Shown here in pieces: positions 61,183 to 64,000 of a stretch of 64,000 nt of DNA. Under the pieces are notes generated by a model that worked only from the letters and a program-made list of their open reading frames with translations, had not been told where the DNA came from and searched no databases. This stretch comes from JAFKFH01 sp017307375 (GTDB lineage: Bacteria; Pseudomonadota; Alphaproteobacteria; Ferrovibrionales; Ferrovibrionaceae): assembly GCA_965229335.1 (NCBI GenBank), contig OZ245874.1, positions 2,170,001 through 2,234,000 on the forward strand, written 5' to 3'. Position 1 is the first letter of the stretch. Every line of letters begins with the position of its first letter. Both the position numbers and the translations under genes were made by a program.

Positions 61183-62256
61183 TCAGTCGATCTGTTCGTC
61201 GGGTTCGTAGGCACGCCGGGCCGGGGTCCCCAGGATTTCCCAGAACTGCAGCGGCGAGATGCCGTCGCCGGGGCGCTTGGCGGTCAGGTCGCCGTCGCCG
61301 AAGATGGCGCCCGCCGCGACGGCGCGGCGGGTGACGATGCTGCGCCGGGCGATGGCGATGTTCTTGATCTCGGACGGCGCCGGCACCTTGCGGCCGTCGC
61401 CCAATGCGGCCTCGACTTGCCGGATGCCGGCGACCATCGCCTTCAGCTCGGCTGGATCGAGCGAGGCCTTGTGGTCGGGACCGGCCATGCCGCGGTCCAG
61501 CGTGAAATGCTTCTCGACGATGACGGCGCCGCGCGCCACCGCCGCGATCGGTATGTTGATGCCGGGCGTATGGTCGGAAAACCCGACCGGCAGGCCGAAG
61601 GCATCGCGCAGCGTATCCATCGCGCGCAGATTGGCGTCGGCGAACGGCGCGGGATATTCGGTCGTGCAATGCAACAGGCGCACCTTGGCGCGCAGCGCCG
61701 CCTGGCCGCCCGGATCGGCAAAGGCTTCGGCGATGGCCGCGCGGGTCGGGCGGGTCTGGCCGAGATAGCCCGCCGCCAGCACGCCCAGCGCCTCCCGCAC
61801 CTCGTCCAGCGTCGACATGCCGGTCGACAGGATGATCTCCACACCGGCCGCGGCCGAGGCCAGCAACAGCGGGGCGTTGGTCACTTCGCCCGAGGCCAGC
61901 TTGATCGTGTCGAGCCCGAGGTCGTGCACCAGCACGTCGAGGCTGGGCAGGTCGAAGGGTGTCGACAGGAAGGTGATCCCCTTGGCCCGGCTGTATTCGG
62001 CCAGTTCGCCATAGGCGGTCATCGGCAAGGCCAGCTTGCGCACCATGTCGAGCTGGGTTTCCGAAGCGCCGGTCGTGCGTTCCTGGTATTCGGCCTTGCG
62101 GGCGAAGCGGCTGATCACTTCCTCGGGGACGAAGGTCTGGAACTTGACGACGTCGGCACCGGCAGCGACGGCCGCGTCGACCAGCGCGCGGGCGAGGCCG
62201 ATGTCGCCGTTGTGGTTGACGCCAGCCTCCGCGATGATCAGCACGCTGTCGGTCAT
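61183..62256 (-). CDS. legI: Legionaminic acid synthase (NeuB/LegI type)
   Basis: A 357-residue NeuB-family synthase that joins PEP to the 2,4-diacetamido-mannose-type precursor. Typical are IAEAGVNHNGD, VKFQTFVPEEVIS, the YQERTTG segment, LASGEVTNAPLL and STGMSTLDEV, plus a C-terminal SAF domain. The EYQ-type segment and GEVTN loop fit LegI/NeuB and not PseI (compare 46791). AGGAGCGG precedes the ATG at 62256. It follows Maf copy three by 16 bases. Confidence 0.92.
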   Translation of the reverse strand: MTDSVLIIAEAGVNHNGDIGLARALVDAAVAAGADVVKFQTFVPEEVISRFARKAEYQERTTGASETQLDMVRKLALPMTAYGELAEYSRAKGITFLSTPFDLPSLDVLVHDLGLDTIKLASGEVTNAPLLLASAAAGVEIILSTGMSTLDEVREALGVLAAGYLGQTRPTRAAIAEAFADPGGQAALRAKVRLLHCTTEYPAPFADANLRAMDTLRDAFGLPVGFSDHTPGINIPIAAVARGAVIVEKHFTLDRGMAGPDHKASLDPAELKAMVAGIRQVEAALGDGRKVPAPSEIKNIAIARRSIVTRRAVAAGAIFGDGDLTAKRPGDGISPLQFWEILGTPARRAYEPDEQID

Positions 62257-62272
62257 CGTCCGCTCCTGAACT

Positions 62273-64000
62273 TCATGGTGCCGGCGCCGGGCAGTCGGCG
62301 ACCGTCTTGTCGAGCCGGTCGGCCAGCAGCGCGAACGCTGCCGTGAAGCCGGCAAGAAGTGTATCGTGGAAGCCCGCATCGTCCATCATGGCCTGTTCGA
62401 CAGCATGGTGGAACGCGTACTGGAACATGGTCAGTACCGAGCCTTCGACGAGGAAGCGCAAGGCTTGCCCGGCTTCGGTGAACGAGGCCTCGATGGCATC
62501 GTTCCAGGCGACGAGATCGGCGCCTGCCGCGCGCAAAGCGGTCAGCCGGGCGCCGAGCTCCTCGCCCCAGCGCCGGCAGGCGGCCTGCAGCGCGCCGATA
62601 TCGGTGCCGGCGATATGCCCGGCCGGCACGTAGCCCGCCGCGATCGTAGCGGCGAGCTTACGCGGATCAGCATTGGTCGCGGCCGGCCGGATCTGGCTGC
62701 CCAGCCGGGCCGCCGCACCGGCGATGCGCAGGCCATCGGCGCAATTGAAGAACCTCACATGGGGCAGGGCTGCGATCAACATCTCGGTTGCGTTGAGAAA
62801 GCCGTGCAGCAGGCGGTTGGTATAGGCCTTGCCGCCAAAATTCGCCGGGCCGGCGATCTCCAGTCGGTCGGCCACGCGCCGATAGGTATCGGCCCATGCC
62901 GGATCGGTCATCCAGATCGAATCGGCGACGTGATGCCGATCGGGATGGCGGCTGCCGAAATCGGTGCCGAACAGCAGGATTTCGCGAAAGCCGAATTCGG
63001 CCGCCATGCGGATGGCAAGGGTCACGCAGTTCGGCGAGGTGCCGTGGACGACGGTGTCCTGATCGCCGAACAGGGCGGCGGTGACCATGCCGTCGCGCAG
63101 ATAGAACAAGGTTTCGCCGAACAGCGGGGGAATTCTGGCATCGACGGTGGTCGACCCGATCAGGCGGATGCCGGCGAGGTCGTGGGCCGCGGCCACTGGC
63201 GCCAGCGCCTCGTAATTCTCCGCCGTGTTCTCGATCTCGCACTGGAAGTCCGGCACGATGCCCCGGCGCAGCAGCGAACCAAGCGTGGTGCCGGCCGAGA
63301 AGAACACCGCATGCTCGCGCAGGCGGGCGAGGTCGCCCAGGTTCTTGTCGAGCGACGGGCCGGCGCCGATGATGACTGCCGGCAGATCCCGGGCCGGCCC
63401 TGGGCGGTTGACGATCAGCCGTACGGGGCCGCCCGCGACGTTGCGGGTCGTGTTCGCCAGCATCAGCAACTGGTCCTCGAAGAAGCCGCGGCTGTCGAGG
63501 AAGGATGCGTTCAGCCGCCGGGCCACTTCCTGGCGACATTGATCTAGCGGGATGCTGTCGTAGTGGCGGAAGAAATAGCTGCCGTGCAGGGTGCCGAAGC
63601 AGGGCCCGCGCAGATAGGCGAGCAGTTCGGTGCTGGTCGTGGTGGGATCGTCGCCCACGATCAGTCGGATACTGCCCTGCCTGGCGGAAAGCTGTTCGAG
63701 CCAGGATGTCCAGTCCTGCAGCCATAGGCTGTGCCAGAGCAGTTCGGCGAAGGGCTCGATTAGCGCGAGATGGCGGAACGCCAGTCGCTCGAACAGCAGG
63801 CTGATTTGCTCGCCCAGGCCGACGCCGAACATGATCAGGGCGGCACCGGGATTGGTGTCGCGCCCGGGCGGCGGCGGGCGATCGACGATCAGCGCATCGA
63901 TTCGGTCGCGCACGCAATCGGTGACATCGTCGGTAAGGCCGTTGCGCGGCGGCGCTGCGCAGAGTAGCCGATCAGGACGGGCAAGATAGGCCTCGACCTG
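62273..64000 (-). CDS. Motility-associated glycosyltransferase Maf (DUF115), third copy, 5' end beyond right edge
   Basis: At least 575 residues; the frame runs open to the window edge, beginning QVEAYLARPDRLLCAA, which aligns to residues ~65-80 of the first copy, so about 65 residues are missing. Motifs are the same as in copy one: MFGVGLGEQISLL, ALIEPFAELLWHSL, IGAGPSLDKNL, FSAGTTLGSL, FGTDFGSRHPDRHH, FGGKAYTN and FNCADGLR. It heads the legI-acyltransferase-legF operon on the minus strand, which suggests a preference for the Leg-type sugar. Confidence 0.92.
   Translation of the reverse strand, partial: QVEAYLARPDRLLCAAPPRNGLTDDVTDCVRDRIDALIVDRPPPPGRDTNPGAALIMFGVGLGEQISLLFERLAFRHLALIEPFAELLWHSLWLQDWTSWLEQLSARQGSIRLIVGDDPTTTSTELLAYLRGPCFGTLHGSYFFRHYDSIPLDQCRQEVARRLNASFLDSRGFFEDQLLMLANTTRNVAGGPVRLIVNRPGPARDLPAVIIGAGPSLDKNLGDLARLREHAVFFSAGTTLGSLLRRGIVPDFQCEIENTAENYEALAPVAAAHDLAGIRLIGSTTVDARIPPLFGETLFYLRDGMVTAALFGDQDTVVHGTSPNCVTLAIRMAAEFGFREILLFGTDFGSRHPDRHHVADSIWMTDPAWADTYRRVADRLEIAGPANFGGKAYTNRLLHGFLNATEMLIAALPHVRFFNCADGLRIAGAAARLGSQIRPAATNADPRKLAATIAAGYVPAGHIAGTDIGALQAACRRWGEELGARLTALRAAGADLVAWNDAIEASFTEAGQALRFLVEGSVLTMFQYAFHHAVEQAMMDDAGFHDTLLAGFTAAFALLADRLDKTVADCPAPAP

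Noticed and set aside
1..64000. Prophage, IS element, defence island, CRISPR or tRNA-linked integration
   Set aside because: I saw no transposase, integrase, phage structural gene, repeat-spacer array, tRNA or terminal repeats, and composition is mostly even.

Overview
The window is a high-GC segment of an alphaproteobacterial chromosome. The best lineage evidence is the flaF-flbT pair next to a short flagellin, a combination typical of Alphaproteobacteria; a Rhodospirillales-like relative is my guess, not something the sequence proves. I see no rRNA, tRNA, IS element, prophage or CRISPR array. Coding density is very high, many genes overlap by 1-4 bases, and several convergent genes overlap tail to tail.

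1-31.5 kb is mixed metabolism and signalling. In order: a GntR regulator facing an aminotransferase with a perfect 15-bp palindrome between them; a YwrD-like gamma-glutamyltransferase; an unknown protein coupled to a four-PAS hybrid histidine kinase; a receiver protein and a receiver-like protein lacking its phosphoacceptor; an enzyme with both diagnostic motifs of halohydrin dehalogenases; mobA and mobB; an esterase-like hydrolase and an AraC regulator; a creatininase/flavin-reductase/acyl-CoA-ligase stretch; an HD-GYP response regulator facing a second hybrid kinase; a run of poorly known proteins; a 2,2-dialkylglycine decarboxylase in an apparent operon with a patatin-like protein; and an HU gene.

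31.5-39.7 kb is a surface-polysaccharide region. It holds a Wzx/MOP flippase, an aldehyde dehydrogenase, a TPR plus GT41 (SPINDLY/OGT-like) glycosyltransferase, a membrane-bound FlaA1/WbpM-type nucleotide-sugar dehydratase and a WecA-type initiating phosphotransferase.

39.7-64 kb is a flagellin and flagellin-glycosylation island, the most striking part. pseB-pseC-(SpsF-type cytidylyltransferase)-pseG/pseH fusion, followed by pseI, should make CMP-pseudaminic acid. legB-ptmE/legX-legC and, on the opposite strand, legI-(FemAB-like acyltransferase)-legF should make CMP-legionaminic acid or a relative. Between and beside them lie flaF, flbT, a flagellin, a FlaG-like gene, three Maf (DUF115) flagellin glycosyltransferases (the third cut by the right edge) and a TPR protein with a degenerate GT41 domain beside the flagellin. 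The likely logic is that two different sialic-acid-like sugars are made here and loaded on flagellin by several transferases. A protein of unknown function with three copies of a Trp-containing repeat sits inside this island.
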